From an uncultured Opitutia bacterium (GTDB lineage Bacteria > Verrucomicrobiota > Verrucomicrobiia > Opitutales > Puniceicoccaceae), in assembly GCA_913056175.1 (NCBI GenBank), contig CAJXLM010000005.1:25555-89554 (forward strand): 64,000 nucleotides of DNA. Direction: 5' to 3'. This document shows, piece after piece, positions 24,079-34,712 of the stretch. A model generated the notes under the pieces. The model was not told where the DNA came from. It made no database searches and saw nothing but the letters and a program-made list of their open reading frames with translations. Position 1 is the first letter of the stretch. Each line of letters begins with the position of its first letter. Position numbers and translations under genes: made by a program.

Positions 24079-27000
24079 ATGCGTTGGTCGTGGCTCAGAT
24101 GGGGCGGGCCCGGATTCCTCGTGCTGGCCGCAGCGATTCTCTGGCGGGTCGGGGCACCCGTCAGCAGTCCACCGACCCCCCCTCGGGGAGAGGATGCCCC
24201 GATGCCGGAGCGAACCGCCATCGAGCGCTTCCCGCACAGCGATCCCCCGAGCGCGCCCGCAACTCCCGCCCCAGCAGCGGCGCGGTCCTTCCCCGCGGCG
24301 GGTGGCACCCTCCCGGCGATTCCCCTACTGCCGCCGCCCGGGCCGATGCAACCCCTGGCGAGCCCGGCCGAAGCCCCCCCTCCACTCGCCCTCCGGCGCG
24401 CCCCCTCCGCGGCCCACGCCGATCCCGCCCCGCCCGGTCTCGCGGGCGCGGCCGGTCCGCCGGACCCACTCGCGGATTATGAGATTCTCGAGGAGCGGGG
24501 GTTGCTCGACGCACCGCAGCGCCGCTACTTCCGGTTCCGCCTCCTCCGCGACCCGGAGGGTGGCACGGTGCGCACGGTCACCGCCTTCCTCAGAACGGAC
24601 GGGGACCCGCCGGAGAGCACCTGGGAGAAGTCCGGCCAATCCGTGATGAAGGCGGCCGAGGTGCTCGTGACCGTGGACAACGCGAGCGAGGCGTCCGCCC
24701 TGCGCGCCTGGGCCGCCGACCGCGGCGCCCGCGTCCGCGACCGCAACCCCCGCAACCCCCTCCGCGAGGTTCTCCTTCCGGAACCGTCCCTCAATGCCGT
24801 CCCGGACGCCGTCGCCGCGCTCCGCGCGATCGTGCCCCTCGCCGAGCCCGACTACCTCTACTTTCCCCTCGCCCGGCAACCCGACGACCCGGACTACAGC
24901 GAGCAGTTCGCCTTCGCCCAGATCGGGGCGGAGGAGGCGTGGGAACACTCCACGGGGTCGGCCGACGCCATCATCGCGGTCATCGACTCGGGCATGGACC
25001 TCGACCACCCCGACCTCGCCCCGAATCTCTGGTCGATCCCCGGCGAGATCCCCGACAACGGGATCGACGACGACGGCAACGGATTCATCGACGACGTGCA
25101 CGGGTATGACTTTGCCAGCGACGACACGGATCCCGACGACGAGACCGGCCACGGTACCCACGTGAGCGGGATCATCGGCGCGGTCGGGGACAACGCCCTC
25201 GGGGTCGCCGGGGTCAACTGGCAGGTGCGGCTGCTCCCGCTGCGCACCGGCGATAATACCCTCAGCACCTCGGCGATCGTGGACGCCCTCGACTACGTGA
25301 CCGCCCTCCGGGAGGATCACAACCACCCCATCATCGCCACCAATAACTCCTACGGCGGTCCCGACCCGAGCGAGCTGGTCCGGCAGGCCATCGAGCGCCA
25401 GCGGGACGCCGGCATCCTGTTTGTGGCGGCCGCGGGCAACGAGGGCTTGAACAACGACGCGTTCCCCTCCTACCCCGCCAACCACCCCGTCGACAATGTT
25501 CTCTCCGTCGCCGCTACCGGCGCGGGGGGCGATTCCCTCGCCTACTATTCGAACTTCGGCCCGGCCACCGTCGACCTTGCCGCGCCCGGCAGCACCATCC
25601 TGAGCACGGGACGCGGCGGGACCTACACCTATATGGATGGGACCTCCATGGCGGCCCCTTTCGTCGCCGGCGGCCTTGCCCTCCTCCACGCACTCGATTC
25701 CTCGCTCACCGCCCCCGAGCTGCGCGACACCCTCCTCGCTGGAGCGGACTCCCGGCCGGGGCTCTCTTCATGGGTGGCCGGCGGCCGATTCCTCGACCTC
25801 GGCGCGGCCGCCCTCGCCCTCGATCCCCAGCCCTATCTCGACCTCCCCCCGGCCCTCGGGGATCCCCTCTGGCTGGCCGGGCCAGCCGGCTTGCGCGTCC
25901 CCCTCACCCTGCGCCAGCCGGATGGCACCCTGGTCGCCGAACCCTACGGCACCACGAGCTGGACGGTCGAACCGGCCGCGGGCTCGGAGCTGGTCGACTC
26001 GGAACGCTTGCTCGGTGAGTTTCTCCTCGAGGAGGAGGGCCTCTACACGGTCACCGCCCACTGGGAAGGGGGCGGGCCGGCGCGGTCCACGGTCGAGTTC
26101 GCGGTGGAGGTCCGTTCTCCCGAGACCAACGACGACGCCCTCTTTGCCGCCTGGGACTTCGAGGGGCTGCCGGGCACGACTACCGTGCTCGACTCCTCCG
26201 GCGAGGGCCACCACGGGATCCTCGTCGGAGCCCAGCGCGAGGATGGACCCCGCGGGCAAGCCCTCCGCCTGGACGGGACCACCCTGCCCACCGAGGAACG
26301 GGTCACCGTCACCGAGCCGGAGTCCGGCGCGGTCACCTTCGCCGCCTGGGTCCGCTCGGACAGCCGGGGCGCTTCCATTTTTCCCCGTATCTTCGACGGA
26401 CCCGAGTATCTTTTCTACTTCGGTCGGGGGCCGGAACCGCAGGATGCCTTTGCGGAGGGCAACCACGACACCCTCAAGTTCCTCGCCGCCCGCACGGGGG
26501 CCGACGGGGTGTGGTACAGCGGCGCGAGCACCGTAAGCGACGGTACCTGGACGCACGTCGCAGTGACCTTTGACGGCACGGCCGCCGATCCACGCCCCAC
26601 CTTCTACCTCGATGGGGAACGAACGGAGACCCTTGCCCAGGCCCTCCCCGAGGGTGGACGGGCACCCGGAGGGAGCGAGGCCACCCTGGGGAATCGGCGA
26701 GTCAACGGACTCTGGGACCGCCCCTGGGACGGCCTGCTCGACGAGGTCCGGATCTACGAAAGGGTCCTCAGCCGCCGCGAGATCGCCGCCCTCGCCGGGC
26801 ACCCCGGAGCGTCCGCGCCCGATGGTCCCGGCCTGCCCGGTCCCGCCGATCCGGTGCGTCCCGCGGTTGCCGCCAGCACCCCCCTGAGCGTCCGGATGAC
26901 GCCGGCGGGATGGGAGGGAACCTGGTCGGTCCTCGCCGGCCCCGCTACGGCCAGCTTCGCCGACCCAACGGCCCCGGCCACCGACGCCACCTTTCCCGTA

Positions 27001-27537
27001 GAGGGTACCTACGAACTGGAGTGGGAGACCCCCCTCGAGGGCCTCTCCCTCTTCCGGTCCTTCCCGGTCACCGCCCGCGCCGACTCCTACGCGGATTGGC
27101 AGGCGAGCTTCCTTCCCGGTGATTCGATGAGCCTCGCCGAGGAATCCCCCTCCGCCGACCCGGATGGGGACGGCTTTTCCAACCTCTGGGAATACGCCAC
27201 AGGTCACGATCCCCTCCGCGCCGAGGATCGGCCCGCCTCCCGGCAGGTCCTGTCCATTGCCGCGGACCCCGACGCCGCCCCACCCGACCACCTTGAGCTC
27301 CGCTTCCGGAAACCCGCCGGCCGCTCCGATCTCGCCTACCGCCTGGAATGGGCCGAGCACCCGGCCGGTCCCTGGGAAAATCTTTCGGGGTCCGCGCCAG
27401 CCCCCTTGGTGACCGAACTCCCCGCCAGTCGGGAGGAAGTACGGTATACGGTCGCCCCCGACGAATTCTCGTCCGCCTCCGCCGTCTTCTTCCGCCTGGT
27501 CATGACCACCGCAGCCTCCACCTCGTCCCTTGACTGA
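24079..27537 (+). CDS. Secreted subtilisin-like (S8) protease with LamG domain
   Basis: 1152 aa. An N-terminal membrane/signal segment (LVLAAAILWRVG) is followed by a Pro/Ala-rich stretch and a propeptide-like region. The S8 catalytic domain spans about 270-590, with D303 (VIDSGMDLDHPDL), H358 (GHGTHVSGIIG) and S523 (GTSMAAPFVAGG). A LamG/concanavalin-like domain lies at about 685-905 (DDALFAAWDFEGL to LDEVRIYERVLSRREI). The tail carries DPDGDGFSNLWEYATGHDP near 1030, a Ca-binding-type sequence that I associate with secreted proteins of Verrucomicrobiota. Likely exported and degrades extracellular protein. Confidence 0.93.
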   Translation: MRWSWLRWGGPGFLVLAAAILWRVGAPVSSPPTPPRGEDAPMPERTAIERFPHSDPPSAPATPAPAAARSFPAAGGTLPAIPLLPPPGPMQPLASPAEAPPPLALRRAPSAAHADPAPPGLAGAAGPPDPLADYEILEERGLLDAPQRRYFRFRLLRDPEGGTVRTVTAFLRTDGDPPESTWEKSGQSVMKAAEVLVTVDNASEASALRAWAADRGARVRDRNPRNPLREVLLPEPSLNAVPDAVAALRAIVPLAEPDYLYFPLARQPDDPDYSEQFAFAQIGAEEAWEHSTGSADAIIAVIDSGMDLDHPDLAPNLWSIPGEIPDNGIDDDGNGFIDDVHGYDFASDDTDPDDETGHGTHVSGIIGAVGDNALGVAGVNWQVRLLPLRTGDNTLSTSAIVDALDYVTALREDHNHPIIATNNSYGGPDPSELVRQAIERQRDAGILFVAAAGNEGLNNDAFPSYPANHPVDNVLSVAATGAGGDSLAYYSNFGPATVDLAAPGSTILSTGRGGTYTYMDGTSMAAPFVAGGLALLHALDSSLTAPELRDTLLAGADSRPGLSSWVAGGRFLDLGAAALALDPQPYLDLPPALGDPLWLAGPAGLRVPLTLRQPDGTLVAEPYGTTSWTVEPAAGSELVDSERLLGEFLLEEEGLYTVTAHWEGGGPARSTVEFAVEVRSPETNDDALFAAWDFEGLPGTTTVLDSSGEGHHGILVGAQREDGPRGQALRLDGTTLPTEERVTVTEPESGAVTFAAWVRSDSRGASIFPRIFDGPEYLFYFGRGPEPQDAFAEGNHDTLKFLAARTGADGVWYSGASTVSDGTWTHVAVTFDGTAADPRPTFYLDGERTETLAQALPEGGRAPGGSEATLGNRRVNGLWDRPWDGLLDEVRIYERVLSRREIAALAGHPGASAPDGPGLPGPADPVRPAVAASTPLSVRMTPAGWEGTWSVLAGPATASFADPTAPATDATFPVEGTYELEWETPLEGLSLFRSFPVTARADSYADWQASFLPGDSMSLAEESPSADPDGDGFSNLWEYATGHDPLRAEDRPASRQVLSIAADPDAAPPDHLELRFRKPAGRSDLAYRLEWAEHPAGPWENLSGSAPAPLVTELPASREEVRYTVAPDEFSSASAVFFRLVMTTAASTSSLD

Positions 27538-27845
27538 GCCGACCCCAGCGGACGTCGCCTCGGCTTTCGGGGCGCCCGGGAGCCCCGGAGGACACGGGCC
27601 CCGGCCCCCGCGGGCCACCACCGTCCGTGCACGCGGTGGATCCATCGTTCCTTGGATGGCCCGCGAGGAAAAGAATGCCCCGACCGGGGTGGCCCAAAAG
27701 CCCTCGAATCCGGAATTGACCCTTTACCGACCCGCCCGAAGTCTCTAACCGCGGTTTGTCTCCGAAGGTTTCCATTCTCGCCATCCCCGCTACACCCACC
27801 TCGAACGATTCCGACCCTGCCCATCGTTCTCTTCTCCAAGATCCC
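27538..27845. other. Intergenic region between protease and Ig-repeat lipoprotein
   Basis: About 310 bases. No gene, RNA or clear hairpin was found. The in-frame extension of the next gene to 27756 is possible but lacks lipoprotein-like sequence. Presumably it holds the promoter of the lipoprotein gene. Confidence 0.6.
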
Positions 27846-30800
27846 ATGGCTATGAACCATCTTCCCCGCGTTCTCTCTTTCCGCCGGCCCGCGACCGCCC
27901 TCGCAGTCCCCGCCCTAGCCTTCCTTCTCATCCTTGCCGGATGCGGGAAACCCGAGGTGGGCACGATCGCCGTGAGCCCGGAGGAGGCGGTCGTAACGGT
28001 GGGAGGGGAAACCCGTTTTCAAGCGGAAGCCCAGTCCACCAAGGATAAGCCGATGGATTCGGTCACCTTTGCGTGGTCGGTCGACGGGGACGCCGGGTCG
28101 ATTGGGCCGGATGGCACTTTCGTCGCGGAGCGGCCGGGCCGTGCCACGGTCGTGGCCGAGGGGGAGAGTGTGCAGGGGGAAGCGTCTGTAACCGTTCAGC
28201 CGGTCCCGGTCGCCTCCCTCCAGGCGACCCTACCGGAGGGTCCACTCCTCGCCGGGAGTGAGATCTCCGTGGAACTCGCCAGCCTCGACTCGGACGGTTC
28301 GCCCGCGGGCTACCACTCGGTGGCGCTGTCCTCGGAGGCAGCCGGCCTCGGTCTCCCCTCCTCCCCGATCGATCTCGGCGCGAACGGGACCGCCTCTGCC
28401 TCCCTCCGCCTGCCCTCCCAGCCCGGAAAGTACACGGTGGACCTGCAGTCGGGCGAGATTCAGCAGGAGGTCACCCTCGAGGTGGTCCCCCTCCCGATCG
28501 AGTCGCTGACCGTCACCCCGGAAAAGACCAGCGATCTGGTCGGCTCCACGGTCGCGGTCACCCTGCAGGCCACCGCCACAGGGGGGGATGCCGCAGGCTA
28601 CAACCGCATCCAGCTTTCCAGCCCGACCGACGGGACGAGCCTCTCTACCGACGCGGTCACCCTTGACGGGTCCGGGGAAGCCAGCTTCACCCTCGATCTC
28701 GCGGACCAACCGGGGGAGAACACCGTCCGCGCGGCGGGGGGCGGTACGGAATCCTCGGCGACCGTCCAGGGCAATCCGCCCGTCCAAATTTCCGTCGAAC
28801 CCCGGCAGACGGAGTTCATCCTCGGCGCGAGCGTGCCCCTCTCCGCCCGGGTGGCGGATGCCGACGGGAACTCCCGCCAAGTGGCTCCCGAGTGGAGCGT
28901 GGGAGGGTCCGTGGGCTCCATCGACGACGATACCCTCCAGCTCGACCAGGTCGGGGAAGGCGTGCTCATCGCCCGCTTCGATTCTCTCCAGGCCAATCTT
29001 TCTTTCCGCGTCGTGCCCGGGGCACCCGCTTCCGTGAGCGTGACACCGGACCAGGCCTCCCTGCGAGCCGGCGACAAGACCTCGTTCACCGCGCAGGTCC
29101 TCAATCCCGAGGGGAGGGTCCTCGCGGAACCGGTCGAGTGGTCGGCCCAGGGGGACATCGGTACGATTCAGGCGGACGGTACCTTCCAGGCGACCGGGGC
29201 GGGCGAGGGTTCGGTCGTCGCCACGGCCGGGGATGCCACCGGCTCGGTTCCCGTGACCGTCGCTCCGGGGGATCTCACCGCGATCCGCATCCAACTGGAG
29301 GATTCCACTTTCGCCGCCGGTGACGAAGTTCCCCTCGAGGCAGTCGGGTTGGACGCCTACGGCAATTCCTTCCCGATCACGCCGGAGTGGACGGTGAGTG
29401 CCGCGCTCGGCCCCATTGAGAGCGACCCGGCCCGCTTCCTGCCCCGCACGGTGGGTGCGGGCTTCCTGCTCGCCTCGGTGGATTCCGTCGCCGCAAGACA
29501 GGAGATCGAAGTGGTTCCGGGTACGCCCGCCGAGCTGGAGCTGGCACCCGCCTCCGCCAACGTCGTCGCCGGAGAAACCCTGCCCTTCACCACCATCGTC
29601 CGCGACGCCTTCGGGAACCCAATCGAAGCGACCGCCTCCCTCTCCCTTGGCACCGATCTCGGCACGCTGGCCGAGGACGGTGTCTTTTCCGCCCGGAAGG
29701 CCGGCAACGGCGTTCTCCAGGCCTCCTTCGACGACTTGAGCGCGGAGAGCAATCTCACCGTGATTCCGGCTCGCATGGAGCGGGTTGAGATCCAGCCGAG
29801 TGCCACGATCGAGGCGACGGCGGGCGATGCCGTACCCCTCCGCCTCCTCGGTTTCGATTCCTTCGGCAATCCGGTGCGCGCCACCGTCTCCTGGACCCTC
29901 GAGCCGGCGCTCGGCCCCATCGACCCGGACCAGGTGTTCCTGCCGGAGAAAGCGGGAGTCGCCTCCCTGACGGGGAATATTGTTCAGGACCGCACCGGCC
30001 AGACCTTTTTGCGCACGGCGGAGGTCTCGGTGGTGCCGGGAGCGACCACGCAGCTCTCCGTCCATCCGCCGGAGGTGACCACAACGGCCGGTGAGACGGT
30101 CGATTTCGAAGCCACTGGCACCGACGCGTTCGGCAACGAGACGGGTTCCGCCGTCGACTGGTCCCTCCAACCTGCCGGGGTCGGGACGATCGACGAAGCG
30201 GGACGACTCCAACCAAGGCGCGCCGTCGGAGAGGCTGAGGTGACCGCCCGAGTGGGCAATGTGGTCGGCACCGCCGCTCTCGAGGTGGATCCTGCCGAAC
30301 CCAGTTTCCTCCGCATTTCCCCCGGGAGCCTCGAGATCACCGCAGGGCAGACCGCCACCGTGGAAAGCATCGTCGAGGACCGGTTCGGCAACCGCATCGA
30401 TCAACCCGTGCGCTGGTCCCTCGCGAATTCAGCCGTCGGGGAAATGACCGGGAATGAGTTCCATCCGAGGACCGCCGGGGAGAGCCATTTACGGGCGACC
30501 CTCGGCTCCCTCGCCGCAGAGATCCCGGTCACGGTCGAAACAGGACCGGCCACCAACGTGCGGATCACTACCGAGGCCGACGAGCTCGCCGCCGGCACCA
30601 GCCTTCCCTTGCGGGCGGAGGTCACGGATGCCGGGGGGAATCCGGTCTCCGGCGAGGTCTCCTGGTCCCTCGAGGGCAATGGGGAAGGGAGCGGTACCAT
30701 CGCGGACAATGACACCTTCACAGCGACCACCGCCGGACCGGTCACCCTCCTCGCGACCCTCCCGGACGGCGCCAGCGACCGCCACGCGCTCACCATTGTC

Positions 30801-32630
30801 CCCGGCGCGCCCGCCACGGTCAGCGTCGAACCCGCTTCCATCGAGGTGGTTGCGGGCAAGACCGAGCAATTCTCCGTCTCCGTCGAGGATGGAGAGGGAA
30901 ACACGGTGAGCGATTTCGCGCCCGTGTGGTCCATCCCCGACGACCTCGGGAGCATCGGCGAGGACGAGGTCTTTCATGCCCGCATGGCCGGCACCGGCTC
31001 GCTCGAAGTGACGGTCGGCGAGGCCAGTACCTCCGTTGAGGCAACGGTCGTCCCGGGCCCGGTCGCCTCCGTACAGGTGGAGCCCGCCGAGGCCACCCTC
31101 GCCGCCGGGGAAACCCTCGCCCTGCAAGCGCAACCCTTCGACGCGGAGGGGAATCCGCTCGACATGGACGTCTCCTTCAGCGCGACCGGGGGAATCGGGA
31201 ACATCGACGCGGACGGCACCTTCGCCGCCCGCACCGTCGGGCAGGGAAATCTCGTCGCACGGGCGGGACCCGTGGCCGAGGTCACGGCCACCACGGTGGT
31301 TCCCGGCCCGATCGACTCCGTCGAGGTGGTCCCCGGTGATGCGAGCGTGGTTGCCGGCGAAATTGTTTCCCTCGCCGCGACCGCCCGGGATGCCTTCGGC
31401 AACCGGGTCCCCCGCGATCTGTTCCAATGGCAACTGGGGCAGGGTGAATCGGCTCCGACGGTGGAGGCGGAGGAAGTGGAATTTTCCGACCGGGAGGTCG
31501 GGACGATCGCGGTGACCGCGCGGGCGAACGGAGTCGCCGGCAGCGCCCGCGTCGAGGTCGTCCCCGCCGCACTGGATCGTTTCACCGTCACACCCGGCTC
31601 GATCTCCGCCGCGTCCGGGGACTCCGTCCCACTCGCGATCGAGGGATTGGACCGCTTCGGCAATACGGTTGAGATCAAGCCCTCCGTCACCACGGAACCG
31701 GAAGAACTGGGCACCCACGACCCGCAGGCCGGCCATTGGACGGCCGCCGCCGAGGGGGAGGGTTTCCTGCGGATTCAACAGGGCTCCACCGAATCGATGA
31801 TTCCCCTCGCCGTGACGCCGGGGACCCCGGTCCGGCTGGAGATTCAAGGCCTCGAGGAATCCTATGTCGCCGGCCGGGACTATCCGCACGAATTGGTCGG
31901 CTTTGACGCGGGTGGAAACCGGGTGTCGGTCGAGGCCCGTTGGGCGGTGAGTCCTTCCATTGGATCGGTGGAAGCGGAGACCGGCCGATTGCTCGCCCGG
32001 ACCCAGGGCGGTGGCGTCCTCGTGGGATTGACCGACGGGTTGACGGTCGCCGAATCGATCGAAGTCCGTCCGGGAGAGGTCCACACCTACTTTCTCGAAC
32101 CGAGCCCGGTCACCCTGACCGCCGGTGCCGAGCAGGTGATCACCGTCGAAGCCTTCGACGCCCAGCAAAATCCCGTGCCCCTGACCGCGGATGCCCTCGA
32201 GTGGTCGATCGTCGGACCCATCGCCGAGGTGGTGCGACCCGGGGTGGTCCGGGGAACACGGGAGGGCACCGGCAAGGCCATTGCCCGCATGGGCGATCTC
32301 TACGGAGAAGCGATTCTTCGCGTCGAACCGGGTGCTCCTGACCTCGCCCAGAGTCGGCTCCGCACGGTCCATGCCACGGTCCCCGCGAATGGGGAGAGCG
32401 AGGCCGACCTCCTGATTGAGGTGCGCGACGCCTACCGGAACCCGGTGCCGGGCGTCTCCGTCACCCTGGTCTCGAGCCGGGCGGAGGACACCATCAGCCA
32501 GATCCCGCCGACGGATGCCGATGGAGAGACCGTTGCCCAGGTCCGTTCCTCGGTTCCCGGTGAATCGATCTACCGTCTCCTGATCGACGGGGAAGTTTCG
32601 GAGGATAGCGCGGAAGTCCAGTTCGAGTAG
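27846..32630 (+). CDS. Giant lipoprotein with tandem Ig-like (BIG-type) domains
   Basis: 1594 aa. The signal peptide ends in a lipobox LAGC with the lipidated cysteine at residue 33, so it should be anchored in the outer membrane. The rest is about 16-18 Ig-like domains of roughly 85-90 residues. Each has an opening such as VxPxxxxVxAGE, a centre D(A/R)FGNxVxxxVxWSL, a xLGxIxxDGxFxA turn and a closing VxVVPG. The last unit (DAYRNPVPGVSVTLVSS) is more like the invasin group 1 type. Such stalks act in adhesion or as spacers for a surface function. No enzymatic or binding tip domain is visible. Starts at 27756 or 27852 are also possible. Confidence 0.88.
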   Translation: MAMNHLPRVLSFRRPATALAVPALAFLLILAGCGKPEVGTIAVSPEEAVVTVGGETRFQAEAQSTKDKPMDSVTFAWSVDGDAGSIGPDGTFVAERPGRATVVAEGESVQGEASVTVQPVPVASLQATLPEGPLLAGSEISVELASLDSDGSPAGYHSVALSSEAAGLGLPSSPIDLGANGTASASLRLPSQPGKYTVDLQSGEIQQEVTLEVVPLPIESLTVTPEKTSDLVGSTVAVTLQATATGGDAAGYNRIQLSSPTDGTSLSTDAVTLDGSGEASFTLDLADQPGENTVRAAGGGTESSATVQGNPPVQISVEPRQTEFILGASVPLSARVADADGNSRQVAPEWSVGGSVGSIDDDTLQLDQVGEGVLIARFDSLQANLSFRVVPGAPASVSVTPDQASLRAGDKTSFTAQVLNPEGRVLAEPVEWSAQGDIGTIQADGTFQATGAGEGSVVATAGDATGSVPVTVAPGDLTAIRIQLEDSTFAAGDEVPLEAVGLDAYGNSFPITPEWTVSAALGPIESDPARFLPRTVGAGFLLASVDSVAARQEIEVVPGTPAELELAPASANVVAGETLPFTTIVRDAFGNPIEATASLSLGTDLGTLAEDGVFSARKAGNGVLQASFDDLSAESNLTVIPARMERVEIQPSATIEATAGDAVPLRLLGFDSFGNPVRATVSWTLEPALGPIDPDQVFLPEKAGVASLTGNIVQDRTGQTFLRTAEVSVVPGATTQLSVHPPEVTTTAGETVDFEATGTDAFGNETGSAVDWSLQPAGVGTIDEAGRLQPRRAVGEAEVTARVGNVVGTAALEVDPAEPSFLRISPGSLEITAGQTATVESIVEDRFGNRIDQPVRWSLANSAVGEMTGNEFHPRTAGESHLRATLGSLAAEIPVTVETGPATNVRITTEADELAAGTSLPLRAEVTDAGGNPVSGEVSWSLEGNGEGSGTIADNDTFTATTAGPVTLLATLPDGASDRHALTIVPGAPATVSVEPASIEVVAGKTEQFSVSVEDGEGNTVSDFAPVWSIPDDLGSIGEDEVFHARMAGTGSLEVTVGEASTSVEATVVPGPVASVQVEPAEATLAAGETLALQAQPFDAEGNPLDMDVSFSATGGIGNIDADGTFAARTVGQGNLVARAGPVAEVTATTVVPGPIDSVEVVPGDASVVAGEIVSLAATARDAFGNRVPRDLFQWQLGQGESAPTVEAEEVEFSDREVGTIAVTARANGVAGSARVEVVPAALDRFTVTPGSISAASGDSVPLAIEGLDRFGNTVEIKPSVTTEPEELGTHDPQAGHWTAAAEGEGFLRIQQGSTESMIPLAVTPGTPVRLEIQGLEESYVAGRDYPHELVGFDAGGNRVSVEARWAVSPSIGSVEAETGRLLARTQGGGVLVGLTDGLTVAESIEVRPGEVHTYFLEPSPVTLTAGAEQVITVEAFDAQQNPVPLTADALEWSIVGPIAEVVRPGVVRGTREGTGKAIARMGDLYGEAILRVEPGAPDLAQSRLRTVHATVPANGESEADLLIEVRDAYRNPVPGVSVTLVSSRAEDTISQIPPTDADGETVAQVRSSVPGESIYRLLIDGEVSEDSAEVQFE

Positions 32631-32670
32631 GCAGGGCCCAAGGGGGCCGCGATCGGCGGCACTCTTGCGG

Positions 32671-32743
<73 letters not shown>

Positions 32744-32862
32744 GGCGCAGCACCGAAACTGCCCGGCCGGCGTTCCGTGGGCAAGGGTCCATTTCTCTCC
32801 TCCGGGAACACGACCGCGGATTGACACCCGCGCCGTGCTCCGTTTGTCTCTCCGCTTCTCAC

Positions 32863-32940
32863 GGTGGTAGTAGCTCAGTAGGTTAGAGCACTGGATTGTG
32901 GTTCCAGGGGTCGCCGGTTCAAATCCGGTCTACCACCCCA
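32863..32940 (+). tRNA. tRNA-His (GUG anticodon)
   Basis: Complete cloverleaf: acceptor GTGGTAG/CTACCAC with the extra G at -1 opposite discriminator C73, the hallmark of tRNA-His. The anticodon loop is TTGTGGT (GUG), and the T arm is GCCGG TTCAAAT CCGGT-type. The 3' CCA is encoded (32938-32940), unlike in the neighbouring tRNA-Ile. Confidence 0.93.
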
Positions 32941-32989
32941 GTTGTACCGGGTTGCTTCTCCCGCTGATTCTCGTCACCCCTCGTTCACC

Positions 32990-34363
32990 ATGAGTCCCCC
33001 CACCCACCAGGAGCTGCGGGAACAACTCGCCCGGTGCCCGGCTGCGGAGTTGGCCGATTTGCTGGTCCAGCTCGCCGACCAGAGCACGGAGGTGGAGAAG
33101 GCCGTCCAGACCTTTCTCCTCCGCGGGGATCCCAAGGCACTCGCCCGCTCCCTCCGCAGTCGCATTGCCAGCGTGAGCCGTGGCACGCGATTCTTCTTCC
33201 GCGCTGAGGTCCACGCGCTGGCCAGACGCCTCGAGGATCTTCTCTCCACGATCGAGAAAGATCTCCTCCCGGCCGATCCGCTCCTCGCCCTCCGCTGCCT
33301 CGGCGCCTTTCTCGCCAGCGACGAGAAGATCTATCCACGCGTCGATGATTCCAGCGGGGTGATCGGCGATGCCTACCACGAGGCCTGTCGACTCCTCGGG
33401 AATGCCTCCACCGCGGCCAACCAGCCGCCGGAGGCGACCGAGCTCTTTCTGTCGCTCTCCTCCAAGAACCCCTACGGGACAAGGGATCGCCTCTTCGACG
33501 AGGCCGCCCGGATTGTCGCCCCGGACGATCTGCAGGCAATCGTCGACGAGTGGTACGAGCGGTACCAGGAGGAACGCGGAGAGCCCCTCCCCGGCATCGG
33601 CGTTCAGCTCTCCGCGGTCGCCCGCAGTATGGGCCGTCTTTCCCTCTTCGAGGAAACCCTTCTCGGGGGTCGCTCCCTCGAGGACGTTCCCCTCTTCACC
33701 CCCCAGCTGGTCCGCGTCTACCTCGAGCATGGACAGCCGGAGACCGCCCTCGATCGCTTCCGGACCGGGACGAAGGACAAGCACCTCTTCGAGTACTCCG
33801 CGATGCTCCTCGAGCTGCACGCCGCCTTGCCCGCACACGACGAAATCTCCCGGCGGCTCTGGGAAGCGTTCGCCGCCTCCGCCGACAGTTCGCTGGCGGA
33901 TGCTTACCTCGAACGCCTCCCGGCAGGCGAGCGCGACTTCATCCGCGAACGCATGCGCCAGCATGTCCGCACCGCTGGTTTTTCCCTCCTTCAGCAGGCC
34001 GAATTCTTTCTCGCCATGGGCGAGACCGCCACGGCCGCCGCCCTCCTCGAGAACGGCTACAACTCCCTCACCGAGAGCGATTCCGAGTACTCCCTCGTCT
34101 CCCTCGCGAGAAGACTCGAAAACCCCGAGCCCCTCGCCGCCTCCCTCCTCTACCGCGCCGCCCTCGCCTCCCTTCTCCGGACGAGCAATTCGAGGTACTA
34201 CTCCCGCGCCGTCCACTACGCGAAAACCCTCAAGAACCTCTCGGAAGAGATCACCGACTGGAAAGCCGCGCCCCCACCCGAACGCTTTTGGCAGCAAATC
34301 CGCGAAGATCACGGCCGCAAGCCGGCTTTCTGGAAAAAGCTCGCCCAAGCCTCCCTGCCCTGA
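32990..34363 (+). CDS. DUF6880 family protein
   Basis: 457 aa, soluble, probably all-helical and repeat-like. The segments LRSRIASVSRGTRFF, LSTIEKDLLPADPLLALRCL and FLASDEKIYPRVDDSSGVIG match my memory of DUF6880, proteins of unknown function with ARM/TPR-like helices. I start at ATG 32990; the in-frame ATG at 32942 lies against the tRNA-His 3' end. It is convergent with the photolyase gene and has no operon partner. No function is assigned. Confidence 0.75.
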   Translation: MSPPTHQELREQLARCPAAELADLLVQLADQSTEVEKAVQTFLLRGDPKALARSLRSRIASVSRGTRFFFRAEVHALARRLEDLLSTIEKDLLPADPLLALRCLGAFLASDEKIYPRVDDSSGVIGDAYHEACRLLGNASTAANQPPEATELFLSLSSKNPYGTRDRLFDEAARIVAPDDLQAIVDEWYERYQEERGEPLPGIGVQLSAVARSMGRLSLFEETLLGGRSLEDVPLFTPQLVRVYLEHGQPETALDRFRTGTKDKHLFEYSAMLLELHAALPAHDEISRRLWEAFAASADSSLADAYLERLPAGERDFIRERMRQHVRTAGFSLLQQAEFFLAMGETATAAALLENGYNSLTESDSEYSLVSLARRLENPEPLAASLLYRAALASLLRTSNSRYYSRAVHYAKTLKNLSEEITDWKAAPPPERFWQQIREDHGRKPAFWKKLAQASLP

Positions 34364-34712
34364 ATCCGGCACCGGGGAACCGGGTCCGAGGCCCCTGAAC
34401 CGCACTTAGCAACCACCCTCCTCCGCGGCGCGACCGGCGGGGGGAACGACCTTGCCGACGCCCGGATGCTACAAGGGCTTCCCGCCCGCTTCCCCCTCGC
34501 CCCGCGCCTCCCAGCCATCGCCTTCCCCGCAAGCGGGCTGGGGAAGGTGTGACTCCGGTCCTTTCCTCCGGAACCATCGATTCGGAAAGCGGAGAGAGTG
34601 CGCGGTCCCGGAGATGCGGTGAGCGGGAAGGACCCACGGGGCGAAGACCGGCGAACGCCCACGGCGACAAGGGAATCGTGGGAAGTTCTTCTCGCCACGC
34701 GTACGCTTGGAT
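34364..34712. other. Intergenic region between convergent genes, with a hairpin
   Basis: About 350 bases between the DUF6880 stop and the photolyase stop. It contains an 8-bp inverted repeat, CCTTCCCC (34521-34528) and GGGGAAGG (34540-34547), with an 11-base loop, a possible bidirectional terminator without a T run. Nothing else was recognised. Confidence 0.55.
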
